Shown here piece by piece: positions 54,304 to 62,233 of a stretch of DNA of 64,000 bases (the first letter of the stretch is position 1; each line of letters begins with the position of its first letter). The notes under the pieces are model-generated. The model was not told the DNA's origin. It did no database searches and saw only the letters and a list, made by a program, of their open reading frames with translations. Source of the DNA: Nitrosomonas sp. Is35 (lineage in GTDB: Bacteria > Pseudomonadota > Gammaproteobacteria > Burkholderiales > Nitrosomonadaceae); the NCBI RefSeq assembly GCF_033063295.1, contig NZ_JAWJZH010000001.1:806001-870000 (forward strand), given 5' to 3'. A program made the position numbers and the translations under genes.

Positions 54304-54735
54304 ATGTCCGAATCCTACGTAGTAAGCGGCCTTGTTGCAAAACGCGCAGAAATGTCTGGCCTTATTCAACAATATCAATCAGAAATAGATCGAATCCTAA
54401 GTGAAATAAGCCATATAGACGCAACTATCAAGTTATTTTCACCAGAATATGATCTGCGCTCAATTCGCGCCAAGAAACGCAGAGTGCTGAACAAATATTT
54501 TAAACCTGGGGAGTGCCCAAGATTGGTTCTGGATATTCTCAGAAAAGCCGAATGTTCAATGACTAGCAGAAAAATATCTGAAGCTATGCTGCAAGCCAAG
54601 GGTCTTGAACCTAATGCAGAAATGATTGATCAGATGCAGAGAAATGCTTTGGGCGTGTTGAAGATTTTAGAAAAAAAGGGATTGGTAGCACAGGGAACGC
54701 CAGAAGGATTGGCGCGCACCTGGGTGATCACTTAG
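54304..54735 (+). CDS. Hypothetical protein with coiled coil and winged-helix-like region
   Basis: A 143-residue protein that I cannot name. Residues about 8-45 look like a coiled coil (KRAEMSGLIQQYQSEIDRILSEI). Residues about 75-143 look like a small winged helix (RLVLDILRKAECSMTSRKISEAML, ALGVLKILEKKGLVAQG). It lies 28 bp after the DUF2971 gene in the same direction, and its stop overlaps the convergent transposase gene by 4 bp. A DNA-binding or small regulatory role is possible but not shown. Confidence 0.6.
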   Translation: MSESYVVSGLVAKRAEMSGLIQQYQSEIDRILSEISHIDATIKLFSPEYDLRSIRAKKRRVLNKYFKPGECPRLVLDILRKAECSMTSRKISEAMLQAKGLEPNAEMIDQMQRNALGVLKILEKKGLVAQGTPEGLARTWVIT

Positions 54736-55754
54736 GACGCCAATCTTTCGGATTGCCGTTTATTCCCCTGCCAGTACCCGCACCAATCATTATGCGTGCG
54801 AGTTTTTGCACATTTCTTTGTAATATCCATGAAAATTTCGCCATTTGACTGGCGGCGAGTATCTTCCCGATAAGCCGCTTCATTAGCGTAGTTTGCCAGA
54901 TATTGATTGCCGAACTTGTGTGTTTGACCGTACTGCATACGACGAAACCGTGAAAAATAAGACTCTGCAAGGTTGTTTGTAACCCCTGCGTCACTTCTGT
55001 ATTCCTTGGTATGATTCACGCGGCGCGCATCGAACCTGGCATGCAGCATATCGTAAGCATGAGACTCATCAGCACAGATTATTGATCCTTTCTGCACAAA
55101 TTGATTGGCTAATTTACTTACATCAGCCTGATTCTCTGCTTTGATAACGAAAGTCAAAGTTTTGTTTGAGCCTTTAATCAAATTCCCATCTGTTTCAACT
55201 TTTTGCCGCATCACGAACACGCAACGCTTATTTGGCTTTTGATGTTCGATGAGACGGCGATCAACACGGTCTTTCTTCTTATTTTTCTGACGGATTGATC
55301 CATTCACGTAAGCGCCATCCATGTGTATTTCACCTGCAAGCTGAGAATTATCCCGGCATTTAATCAATGATTCACGTATTTTGTGCGCCAGAACAAAGGC
55401 GGTTTTATATTGCACCCCAAGATCGCGAGATAGTTGCAGCGCAGACAATCCTTTTACAGCGTTGGTATAGATAGCAATTGCGGCCAAGTAAACGCGCAAT
55501 GGTAACTTGTGGAATGCGAATATTGTTCCAGAGGTTACCGAAAATGTATGTCCGCAATCTTTGCAGCGCCATTGCTTGCGTGCGCTAATGAAGTAATGCC
55601 TTCCTACTGTTCCACACACCGGACATAACACATTGCCGCCAGCACCCCAGCGCACTTCTTTGAATAATTGGAATGCTTGATCATCGGTCAAATCCATAAC
55701 CCTGCGCACTGATAGGGTGCGGGCTTTGGCTGATAACAGGAAGTGTTGTGACAT
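54732..55754 (-). CDS. IS1595-family transposase
   Basis: A 340-residue transposase. The N-terminal zinc ribbon has VLCPVCGTVGRH and WRCKDCGHTFSVTSGT (four Cys). The ISXO2-like catalytic domain has GEIHMDGAYVNGS (first Asp), SIICADESHAYDML (second Asp) and NNLAESYFSRFRRMQYG (with a Glu or Asn near the third position). These are the markers of the IS1595 family. Its 3' end overlaps the neighbouring convergent gene and I found no flanking inverted repeats, so it may be a solo or partly eroded element. Regulatory palindromes lie in the divergent region upstream. Confidence 0.85.
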   Translation of the reverse strand: MSQHFLLSAKARTLSVRRVMDLTDDQAFQLFKEVRWGAGGNVLCPVCGTVGRHYFISARKQWRCKDCGHTFSVTSGTIFAFHKLPLRVYLAAIAIYTNAVKGLSALQLSRDLGVQYKTAFVLAHKIRESLIKCRDNSQLAGEIHMDGAYVNGSIRQKNKKKDRVDRRLIEHQKPNKRCVFVMRQKVETDGNLIKGSNKTLTFVIKAENQADVSKLANQFVQKGSIICADESHAYDMLHARFDARRVNHTKEYRSDAGVTNNLAESYFSRFRRMQYGQTHKFGNQYLANYANEAAYREDTRRQSNGEIFMDITKKCAKTRTHNDWCGYWQGNKRQSERLAS

Positions 55755-55772
55755 AGTTAACTATTCTTTGTG

Positions 55773-55843
55773 TGTCATATATGACATCAATATATCACAT
55801 AAAGAATAATATTCAATACAAATATTTCAGATATGAAATATTT
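55773..55843. promoter_or_regulatory. Two palindromic operators between transposase and DUF6471 genes
   Basis: The divergent intergenic region holds a perfect 14-bp palindrome TGTCATATATGACA (55773-55786). It also holds a perfect inverted repeat with 10-bp arms AAATATTTCA (55820-55829) and TGAAATATTT (55834-55843) around GATA. The second lies just upstream of a possible -10 TATGCT (55853-55858) for the DUF6471 gene. Both are good candidates for binding by that small regulator or by another dimeric repressor. Confidence 0.5.
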
Positions 55844-55895
55844 GATGCTTCTATGCTATTCTGCGGTTTTGTAAATAAAAATACGAGGTTTGCAA

Positions 55896-56117
55896 ATGGA
55901 AGCTCAAGACTGGAAAGCTAATGCAAAAAACATCATGAAGTCTGAGTTGGCTAGGAAAGGTATTGATTATGAAACGCTTGCCAAAAAACTTAAGGAGTGT
56001 GGCGTGGAAGAGAGCTACAACAGCATAAACACAAAAATTAATCGCGGAACATTTACTTTTCAATTCTTTTTGCAGTGCATGAAGGCTATTGGTGTTGATA
56101 CAGTCAGGATTGATTGA
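55896..56117 (+). CDS. DUF6471-type small helix-turn-helix protein
   Basis: A 73-residue protein: EAQDWKANAKNIMKSELARKG, DYETLAKKLKECGVEESYNSI, then TKINRGTFTFQFFLQCMKAIG. This looks like a DUF6471 protein, a helix-turn-helix-like domain of unknown function. ATG 55896 follows GAGG by 8 nt; a TTG at 55890 is less likely. It probably represses or otherwise regulates genes through the palindromes upstream of it. It seems to be the first gene of a three-gene group with the two unknown genes downstream. Confidence 0.65.
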   Translation: MEAQDWKANAKNIMKSELARKGIDYETLAKKLKECGVEESYNSINTKINRGTFTFQFFLQCMKAIGVDTVRID

Positions 56118-56128
56118 GGATTGCCGCC

Positions 56129-56575
56129 ATGATTCCAGAAATAAACGCAGCAATCCAAAGTGCCAAAGTTTTAAAAGATATAATTAACGCCCATAAAGAG
56201 CTACGCAGCTATAATGATTTGTCATCTGCCGCAGCAGAAATCAACTCAAAATTAATAGATACTCAACATCTCGTCCTTTCCTATCAAGCCAGTCATAAGG
56301 CGCTCACCGATAGAATAGCTAAGTTGGAAGAAAAATTGTCCAGCAAGGAAAAATTTAATAGAGAAATATCGAGATACAAACTTCACAAACTTAAATCTGG
56401 AATGTTCGTTTATATAATTAAGCCTGAGCATGAGAAAATAGGAGAGCCGCATTATATTTGTACAGACTGTGCGAGCAATGGACATATTAGTCTTTTTCAG
56501 CCTGTTCTTAATGGCGCACGCCTTGTCTGTGATAGTTGCAAGAAAAACGTCATAACAGGCTCTAGGGATCGGTAG
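56129..56575 (+). CDS. Unknown protein with coiled coil and zinc-ribbon-like C-terminus
   Basis: A 148-residue soluble protein that I do not recognise. Residues about 40-90 form a likely coiled coil (ASHKALTDRIAKLEEKLSSKEKF). The C-terminus has two Cys pairs, CTDC and CDSC, about 20 residues apart, as in a zinc ribbon. The ATG at 56129 sits 11 bp after the DUF6471 stop and has GAGGA 8 nt before it. A structural or nucleic-acid-associated role is possible, but nothing specific can be claimed. Confidence 0.6.
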   Translation: MIPEINAAIQSAKVLKDIINAHKELRSYNDLSSAAAEINSKLIDTQHLVLSYQASHKALTDRIAKLEEKLSSKEKFNREISRYKLHKLKSGMFVYIIKPEHEKIGEPHYICTDCASNGHISLFQPVLNGARLVCDSCKKNVITGSRDR

Positions 56576-56619
56576 CATGAGACACCTCAAAACAAAAACA
56601 ATGTCTTCATGATATAGCC

Positions 56620-57249
56620 ATGAACAAGCGTTATTTTTCGATTTTTCCAAATACCAAAGATGTTGTCACGGTTTCAACTCCTGCGCCTGAATTACCGAAA
56701 ATAGAACCTAAAATTATACAAATCCCGGATGCTCCCGAGATTGAAGAGTTTGAGGAGCTTGAATTTATTAGCTTAACCGTTGAACAGATCAAGGAAATGA
56801 GTGACGACGAGCTAAAATCTGTTTTATCTGGCGCATATCAACCAGAAAAGATTTTGCCTATGTCATTACAGTCGTTGATTGTCTTGGAGCTAAGTGACGG
56901 ATCGACAAAAATATTAAATAAGTCGCGTTGGTCACATCGGATCAAGACTTATGATTTTTGGTTTGGTCTTACCTCAATCCTATTGGCTGCTATCAGTGCA
57001 TGGATCGCTTATAATCAGAGCCAGACTTCTCAGAATAAGCAATCTGCTTCTCAAGTGATTGAATACGTTGATTATCAAAAGTCACAGAAATCCCAAGAAA
57101 AACCAGAGCAAGACCTTGAAACAATACAATCACAGCAAACACAGCAACAAAAATCCTCAGACGATGTATCTCATGAGCGAGAGCTTCCTGATTCCTTAAA
57201 CACTCATGAATCAGAAATGCCGCAGCAAGAGCCAGAGAAACAAGAATAG
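56620..57249 (+). CDS. Unknown single-pass membrane protein with Gln/Ser/Glu-rich tail
   Basis: A 209-residue protein of unknown function. A polar N-terminal part rich in Pro and Glu (PAPELPKIEPKIIQIPDAP, VEQIKEMSDDELKSVL) precedes a single hydrophobic segment (FWFGLTSILLAAISAWIAY, about residues 112-130). The tail is low-complexity and rich in Gln, Ser and Glu (about 131-209). It starts 44 bp after the zinc-ribbon gene and may belong to the same group. The tail may be disordered. Codon use is AT-rich like its neighbours in the island. Confidence 0.55.
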   Translation: MNKRYFSIFPNTKDVVTVSTPAPELPKIEPKIIQIPDAPEIEEFEELEFISLTVEQIKEMSDDELKSVLSGAYQPEKILPMSLQSLIVLELSDGSTKILNKSRWSHRIKTYDFWFGLTSILLAAISAWIAYNQSQTSQNKQSASQVIEYVDYQKSQKSQEKPEQDLETIQSQQTQQQKSSDDVSHERELPDSLNTHESEMPQQEPEKQE

Positions 57250-57670
57250 CTATCAAAGAGAAGTTCATTGCGTGTCAGCACATCCAAAATAATTAACTAA
57301 TGATAATGGTTGGCTTGGTTAATTAATGTTAGATTTTCCGCTTTGTGCGGCTGCTACATAATGCCGCGGAGATCGTACGTCGCGAACCATATTGTAAGGA
57401 GATTAAGCTTGTCGATTTCAGTCACTCCAAGAGTACACTTGAGCAGCCCGTCATCTTCGTTCAATGTCTTCGTGCGCCGAATAAGTGGAAAAACCATTAT
57501 TTCACTCTACCGCAGATCGATAGTCAATATGAGAAATTATAAGGTCATTCGGATGAGGAACCCCCCACATTTTCAACCAGCAAGCAAGCCCTTGGAACAT
57601 TTCAGAGCACCCGTGTGAGTTTCGATGGGATCTCGCCAGATGAAATGCCTGGCTTTTGCTTTTATTTAAA
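57250..57670 (+). other. 421-bp region with a possible decayed coding fragment
   Basis: From 57345 to about 57660 one frame reads like protein (RLLHNAAEIVRREPYCKEIK, QPVIFVQCLRAPNKWKNHYF, later GISPDEMPGFCFYL) with a single TAA at 57540-57542. No family is recognised, and no good ribosome binding site is present. It may be the tail of a lost accessory gene at the island's edge. I see no RNA gene or repeat here. Confidence 0.25.
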
Positions 57671-58117
57671 TCAATCAATCACATTCGGTGAAAACCGGAT
57701 AGACACAATTCGCAGCAAAATCAACACGGTGATGACAGCAATGTGCAGGCCGACTTCAACGAAGGTATATTCCTTGTACCACAGGCCGATTAGTTCGCCG
57801 ATCAGCACTACCAGTGCCACATCCAGAATGAACGTGACTTTGACGCGTCCGACCGACAGGTAGGATTGCAAAATACGGACCAGTTCGAGAATCGCCAGGA
57901 TCAGCACGATGTCGACGATGATGTGCTCGGCGATTTGCGCCCAGCCGTTCTTCAGAATCTCCGGCAAATTGAACAATAAATTCAGCACGCCCGCAGCAAT
58001 CCACACATATAACGCTAGCATCAAAATACCCACGATGAATTGAATCGTGCGTGCATGCCAATTGCTATCGGTCAATAAGAATGCGTTTTTTTCTTTGGCA
58101 ATCGATTGATTGATCAT
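57671..58117 (-). CDS. psiE: PsiE-family phosphate-starvation-inducible membrane protein
   Basis: A 148-residue protein with four membrane segments: FIVGILMLALYVWIAAGVL, HIIVDIVLILAILELVRIL, KVTFILDVALVVLIGELIGLW and VGLHIAVITVLILLRIVSIRF. Length, topology and the DIVLILAILELVRIL core match the PsiE family. Its biochemical role is unknown. AGGAG lies 7 nt before the ATG. A Pho-box-like repeat and -10 element precede it, which agrees with induction by phosphate starvation. It is divergent from the TonB operon. Confidence 0.82.
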   Translation of the reverse strand: MINQSIAKEKNAFLLTDSNWHARTIQFIVGILMLALYVWIAAGVLNLLFNLPEILKNGWAQIAEHIIVDIVLILAILELVRILQSYLSVGRVKVTFILDVALVVLIGELIGLWYKEYTFVEVGLHIAVITVLILLRIVSIRFSPNVID

Positions 58118-58153
58118 CTGATTTCTCCTCTTCGTTGAATCGCATGGGTCGCC

Positions 58154-58187
58154 ATCTTAGCGTTGCAATGTAAAAGTTTCATGACAT
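58154..58187 (-). promoter_or_regulatory. Pho-box-like promoter of psiE
   Basis: On the minus strand ATGTCATGAAACTTTTAC (58187 down to 58170) matches the Pho-box repeat at 11 of 14 positions. After exactly 10 nt comes TAAGAT (58159-58154), a plausible -10. The element is weaker than that of phoB, but its distance, gene family and neighbourhood agree. Confidence 0.65.
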
Positions 58188-58248
58188 CCGGGCACTCCCC
58201 GGTTTCCTTGCTGGTGATGGCGGCAGCGCTGTATTAAATGACATCGAA

Positions 58249-58282
58249 CTGTCATGAAAGTGAAATATTCAACTTGTAGTAT
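58249..58282 (+). promoter_or_regulatory. Pho-box-like promoter of the TonB operon
   Basis: CTGTCATGAAAGTGAAAT (58249-58266) has a perfect first half-site CTGTCAT and a weaker second (5 of 7). TAGTAT (58277-58282) follows after exactly 10 nt as a -10 element. The first gene of the TonB operon starts at 58309. The same spacing occurs at phoB and psiE, which supports a real PhoB site. Confidence 0.65.
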
Positions 58283-58308
58283 GCACGGGCATTGTAGATG
58301 AGGGATTT

Positions 58309-59076
58309 ATGCGTATTCATTTGGGTAAAGGAATAATCGGGCTGGGTGGATTGCTGCTGTTGCTTTCGGTACCGGCGGCAACCGCCAGCAGTTTGGAGAA
58401 TCTGGCCAAATCGCTGGCTAAGATTCGCGGTGAAGTCGAGACACTGCAAACGCAATTGGACCTGGAAAAGGAAAAACATACCAGCAAAATATCTGCGCTC
58501 AATTCGCAATTGGCGGATTTGAGTGTTGAGGAAAGAAGGCAAAAACTGAGTATCGAAAAGCTGCAACATTCGATCGGTAAACTTTCCGAGAGTGCCAAAA
58601 AAGCGGAGCAATCCGGCGAAAGCCTGAAACCTGTTCTGCTGGCGTTACTGAGTGATTATAAGCGCCATATTCAAAGCGGTTTTCCATTCAAGATGGAAGA
58701 TCGCATCAAAGCCATTGAGGATCTGGAAAATAATATTGCCAACCGCCTGATCGACCCGAATAAGGCGGTTAACCAAGCCTGGTCTCTCATCGAAGATGAA
58801 ATTCGCCTGAGCAAGGAAAACGGGATTTATCAGCAAACCATCCCTTTGAATGGAGAGAAAGTGCTGGTGGATATCGCCAAGCTGGGCACGGTATTTCTCT
58901 TTTTCCAAACCCGCGACAATCAGAGCGGAATGGCGCGGCGCGCAGAAGATGGCAGCTGGAAATACGAGCTTGTGGATAACACGGCGGACATGGAGCGTAT
59001 CAAGAATTTGTTTGATTCCTTGAAGAAACAGATACGCCAAGGCTATTTTGAATTACCGAATCCATTGAAGAAATGA
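58309..59076 (+). CDS. DUF3450 periplasmic coiled-coil protein of TonB system
   Basis: A 255-residue exported protein. The signal peptide (about residues 9-26, LGGLLLLLSVPAATAS) is followed by a long coiled coil (about 28-105: LAKIRGEVETLQTQLDLEKEK) and a globular C-terminal part (GEKVLVDIAKLGTVFLFFQT). This is DUF3450, a family found as the first gene of TonB2/TtpC-type energy-transduction operons. Its stop overlaps the start of the next gene by 4 bp. It probably works in the periplasm with the long ExbB-like partner. The operon promoter has a Pho-box-like element. Confidence 0.82.
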   Translation: MRIHLGKGIIGLGGLLLLLSVPAATASSLENLAKSLAKIRGEVETLQTQLDLEKEKHTSKISALNSQLADLSVEERRQKLSIEKLQHSIGKLSESAKKAEQSGESLKPVLLALLSDYKRHIQSGFPFKMEDRIKAIEDLENNIANRLIDPNKAVNQAWSLIEDEIRLSKENGIYQQTIPLNGEKVLVDIAKLGTVFLFFQTRDNQSGMARRAEDGSWKYELVDNTADMERIKNLFDSLKKQIRQGYFELPNPLKK

Positions 59077-60566
59077 AGAAAATTTTATTGATTGCACTAC
59101 TTCTGCTGGTAGCGGCAGCTTCAGCCAGCGCCAAAGAAGATAAAGCGGCGGTATCCGAAAACATATCGGCCGCTGCCCCGGAAGAAAAGCCGGAAGCGGC
59201 TTCATCCAAGAAGCCAAGCGCACCGAAACAGGAAGCGGTCAATCTGGAAACCGCTTATAAGCGCGAGTTTGCTTTCCTGGAAGCGCAGAAACGTGAATTG
59301 ACCGAACGGCTGAAAAGCTATCAAGCCAGCGCAAGCCGGGAGGAACAAGCGCTGAGCGGCAAAATCAGCGCGCTGGAGCGCAACTCGGTGGAGCGTTCGG
59401 CAAAAATTGATCAGTTGACGACCCAGTTATCCGAAGTGGAACGCAAAGAAGCCGTGGTCAGCGAACGCAATGATGCGCTGGAAACGACTTACCTGCAGGC
59501 GGAAGCGACCTTGAAGAATCACGGCATCGAAATGCCTTTGGCCATGAAGGAAGCAAAAGGCGATGATCAGGCCAAGATCGGTTTTGTATTCAATCAAGCA
59601 TTGTCCTTACTTCAGAAGCTTGGCGCCATTCAGGCAAAACCGGGGAAATTTTTTCTCGGTAATGGCAAAGAGGCGGAAGGAACATTGATTCATCTGGGGA
59701 ATATCGCGGCTTACGGGGTCAGTTCTGATGGCAGCGGCAGCTTGGCGCCCGCCGGTGGTGGAGCATTCAAGGTGTGGAAAAGCACGGGCGCGGAAAGTGC
59801 TATGGGTTTGAGCAAAAACGAGCAACCGGACACGTTACAGCTGTTTTTGTTTGAGTCGCGCACCACCGCCGTCGACGAAGCGCATGAACAGACCTTGCTC
59901 GAACACGTCGATTCAGGCGGCCCAATCGGTTGGGTTATTGTGATCCTCGGCCTCATTGGTGGATTTTTTATCCTGATCCGGATTTATTTACTGCGCTCCA
60001 ACAGCGCGGATACGAAAAAGCTGTCGGATCAAATCATCCATCAGCTGGCTAAAGGTGATTTGGATGTGGCTAAGAAGCAATGTGAAGACAGCGCATCATC
60101 GGCCATTGGCAGAGTCTTGCTGTATACGCTGCGCCATTTGAAAGACGACCGGGATCACATGGAAGGCATTGTGTACGAAGCGATTCTGCAGGAATCCGGA
60201 CCGCTGGACCGGCTGGGCCCTGCCATTCTGGTAATCGCCTCGGTGGCTCCGCTCCTGGGGCTGTTGGGAACGGTAACGGGGATGATTGAAACCTTTGATT
60301 CGATTACGCAGTTTGGTACCGGCGATCCAAGGTTGTTATCCGAAGGGATCGCGATCGCATTAGTGACGACCGAACTAGGTCTAGTTGTCGCCATTCCGAC
60401 CTTGCTATTAGGCTCTTTATTGTCGACCTGGGCGAGAAATATCAAGCGCGATATGGAACATTCGGCACTCAGAATTGTGAATGTGTTCATGGGAAGCGCG
60501 CTCGATCCTGAGGAAGGGGATGCGCCGGGTATCAGTGGCAAAACTTTGCTAGCACAGAATGCTTGA
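59073..60566 (+). CDS. Long MotA/TolQ/ExbB-family protein, TtpC-like
   Basis: A 497-residue protein with a signal peptide (KKILLIALLLLVAAASASA) and a long periplasmic coiled-coil part (about residues 45-150). Its TolQ/ExbB core has membrane segments at about 283-305, 378-400 and 425-450. The core shows SVAPLLGLLGTVTGMIETF and LLSEGIAIALVTTELGLVVAIP, the proton-channel motifs. Double-length ExbB proteins of this sort are the TtpC type that accompanies a second ExbB, ExbD and TonB. It overlaps the genes on both sides (4 bp before, 8 bp after), so the operon is tightly coupled. Confidence 0.87.
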   Translation: MKKILLIALLLLVAAASASAKEDKAAVSENISAAAPEEKPEAASSKKPSAPKQEAVNLETAYKREFAFLEAQKRELTERLKSYQASASREEQALSGKISALERNSVERSAKIDQLTTQLSEVERKEAVVSERNDALETTYLQAEATLKNHGIEMPLAMKEAKGDDQAKIGFVFNQALSLLQKLGAIQAKPGKFFLGNGKEAEGTLIHLGNIAAYGVSSDGSGSLAPAGGGAFKVWKSTGAESAMGLSKNEQPDTLQLFLFESRTTAVDEAHEQTLLEHVDSGGPIGWVIVILGLIGGFFILIRIYLLRSNSADTKKLSDQIIHQLAKGDLDVAKKQCEDSASSAIGRVLLYTLRHLKDDRDHMEGIVYEAILQESGPLDRLGPAILVIASVAPLLGLLGTVTGMIETFDSITQFGTGDPRLLSEGIAIALVTTELGLVVAIPTLLLGSLLSTWARNIKRDMEHSALRIVNVFMGSALDPEEGDAPGISGKTLLAQNA

Positions 60567-61182
60567 GATGAATGTTCAAGAACTGATTGTTTGGATCAAG
60601 GAATTATTTGTTATCGGCGGGGCCGTGATGTTTCCGCTGGTGCTTTGTACCTTGTTGCTTTGGTATGGCGTTGGGTATCGATTCTGGGTCATGAAAGATC
60701 CCAAGTGGATGGGGGTGCGGGATATGGTGAAGTTTTATCAACAGCATCACGAAAAACCAGCCAGAAATATCGTGGCCAAAGCGATCAAGCAAGGGATTGA
60801 TTTGCAGCAGCAACGCGTCAGAAACCTGCGGCGCCATCTGGATGCGGCTTTTTATGACTATGAGCGGGAACTGGGCAAATTTGCTTCGCTTACGCGAGTC
60901 GTCGTCCTTGTCGCTCCGTTACTGGGCTTATTGGGAACCGTGACGGGAATGATTGAAACCTTCCAATCGCTGTCGACCATGACGTTGCATTCCCAGTCGG
61001 GCGGCATTGCGGGCGGGATTGCGGAAGCCTTGTTCACCACCCAGATGGGATTGACCGTAGCGGTTCCCGGCGTATTAGCCAATAGCATTTTGAATCGGCG
61101 TCAACAGCAAATTGAACAGGATCTTTCTCAGGTCAAGGATTTGCTGTGTCACCAAACATCCACCACACATGGGAAAGCATGA
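60559..61182 (+). CDS. exbB: MotA/TolQ/ExbB proton channel protein (ExbB)
   Basis: A 207-residue inner-membrane protein with three membrane segments. It has VLVAPLLGLLGTVTGMIETFQ (about residues 115-135) and GGIAGGIAEALFTTQMGLTVAVPG (about 150-173), the ExbB/TolQ channel motifs. With ExbD it forms the proton-driven motor that energises TonB. The ATG at 60559 overlaps the previous stop; an ATG at 60568 is an alternative. Confidence 0.9.
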   Translation: MLEMNVQELIVWIKELFVIGGAVMFPLVLCTLLLWYGVGYRFWVMKDPKWMGVRDMVKFYQQHHEKPARNIVAKAIKQGIDLQQQRVRNLRRHLDAAFYDYERELGKFASLTRVVVLVAPLLGLLGTVTGMIETFQSLSTMTLHSQSGGIAGGIAEALFTTQMGLTVAVPGVLANSILNRRQQQIEQDLSQVKDLLCHQTSTTHGKA

Positions 61183-61183
61183 A

Positions 61184-61588
61184 ATGAGAAACAACGAACC
61201 GGCGGAAGCCGAAGCCGTGATCGATATGACGCCAATGATTGATATGGTGTTCATATTGCTGATTTTCTTCATGGTGACAGCGACTTTTGTCAAAGATATG
61301 AAACTGGAACTGGAGCGGCCCAAAGCGAGCAGTTCGGTAGTGGCATCCAGCAAGGCGATTCGCCTGTTCATCGATCGCAATGGTGACACCTTTTTGGATG
61401 GCGAACCGATCCGTGTGTGGCTGATACAAAGCAAGCTGCGGGATTTGCTGAACACGGCCTCCAGCAAAGTGGTTTTAGTGGTGACGGATGACGGTGTGCC
61501 GGCGGGAAAACTGGTTGAGGTGGTAGATCAAGCACGCTTGGCGGGTGCCGAGAGCGTGGGCGTGGCAACTAAAAAAGAAGCAGGATAA
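61184..61588 (+). CDS. exbD: ExbD/TolR-family biopolymer transport protein
   Basis: A 134-residue protein with the ExbD layout: a short cytoplasmic start, one membrane helix with the key Asp in VIDMTPMIDMVFILLIFFMV (about residues 13-32), and a periplasmic domain ending AGAESVGVATKKEAG. The DMTPMIDMVFxLLIFF pattern, with the proton-carrying aspartate, is diagnostic. The ATG at 61184 lies 2 bp after the exbB stop; an in-frame ATG at 61169 inside exbB is possible. Confidence 0.9.
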   Translation: MRNNEPAEAEAVIDMTPMIDMVFILLIFFMVTATFVKDMKLELERPKASSSVVASSKAIRLFIDRNGDTFLDGEPIRVWLIQSKLRDLLNTASSKVVLVVTDDGVPAGKLVEVVDQARLAGAESVGVATKKEAG

Positions 61589-61597
61589 GGAGGGCAA

Positions 61598-62233
61598 ATG
61601 GAAACGATGAAATTGAAACAACACTTGGCAGGGCTGGTATCCATGCTGTTTGGATTGATACTGGTTTTCGGTTTGATATTCTGGATGAATCATTATGCGG
61701 GAGAGACCGAAAAGAAATCCGCCCAGGAAGTGACCGATATCGCCATGGTTCGGGAAATAAAACCGGAGCCGAAAAAAGAAATCAAGAAATCAGAGCCTAA
61801 GAAGCTCTCCAAGCCTACAGCGCCCGCACCCTTTAAGGGATTTGATTCCGCCCTCTCCGGGATCGATATGGGATCGCTAGGTCTGGATGATGGGCAAGGC
61901 AGAGGTTTGGACGACGGTTTACTCGGTAAAACCGGCAACGTTGTCATGACCGCCGATCTGGTCGATGTGCCGCCCAAACCGGTGGCGCGCGGCTCTTTCA
62001 AATATCCGCCGGCAGCGAAAAAGAACGGCATAAAAGGCTATGTCGTTTTGTCTGTGCTGGTTGAAACCGATGGCTCGGTCAATCAGGTGCAAGTGCTCGA
62101 ATCCAGTCCGTCGGGCATGTTTGATTCAGCTGCGTTGCAGGGCATACGCGCGTGGCACTTTGAACCGGCCAAATACAAAGGCGAAACGGTTCGTGTCTGG
62201 GCCAAGCAAAAAATCCGCTTCGATCTATCTTGA
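61598..62233 (+). CDS. tonB: TonB-family energy transducer
   Basis: A 211-residue protein with an N-terminal membrane anchor (about residues 9-30, LVSMLFGLILVFGLIFWM), a Lys/Pro/Glu-rich stretch (PEPKKEIKKSEPKKLSKPT) and a C-terminal TonB domain (FKYPPAAKKNGIKGYVVLSV, SVNQVQVLESSP, GIRAWHFEPAKYKG). It transfers energy from ExbB/ExbD to outer-membrane receptors. AGGAGGG precedes the ATG. The stop overlaps the next start by one base (TGATG). The proline-rich linker is shorter than in E. coli TonB, as is usual for TonB2-like proteins. Confidence 0.9.
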   Translation: METMKLKQHLAGLVSMLFGLILVFGLIFWMNHYAGETEKKSAQEVTDIAMVREIKPEPKKEIKKSEPKKLSKPTAPAPFKGFDSALSGIDMGSLGLDDGQGRGLDDGLLGKTGNVVMTADLVDVPPKPVARGSFKYPPAAKKNGIKGYVVLSVLVETDGSVNQVQVLESSPSGMFDSAALQGIRAWHFEPAKYKGETVRVWAKQKIRFDLS

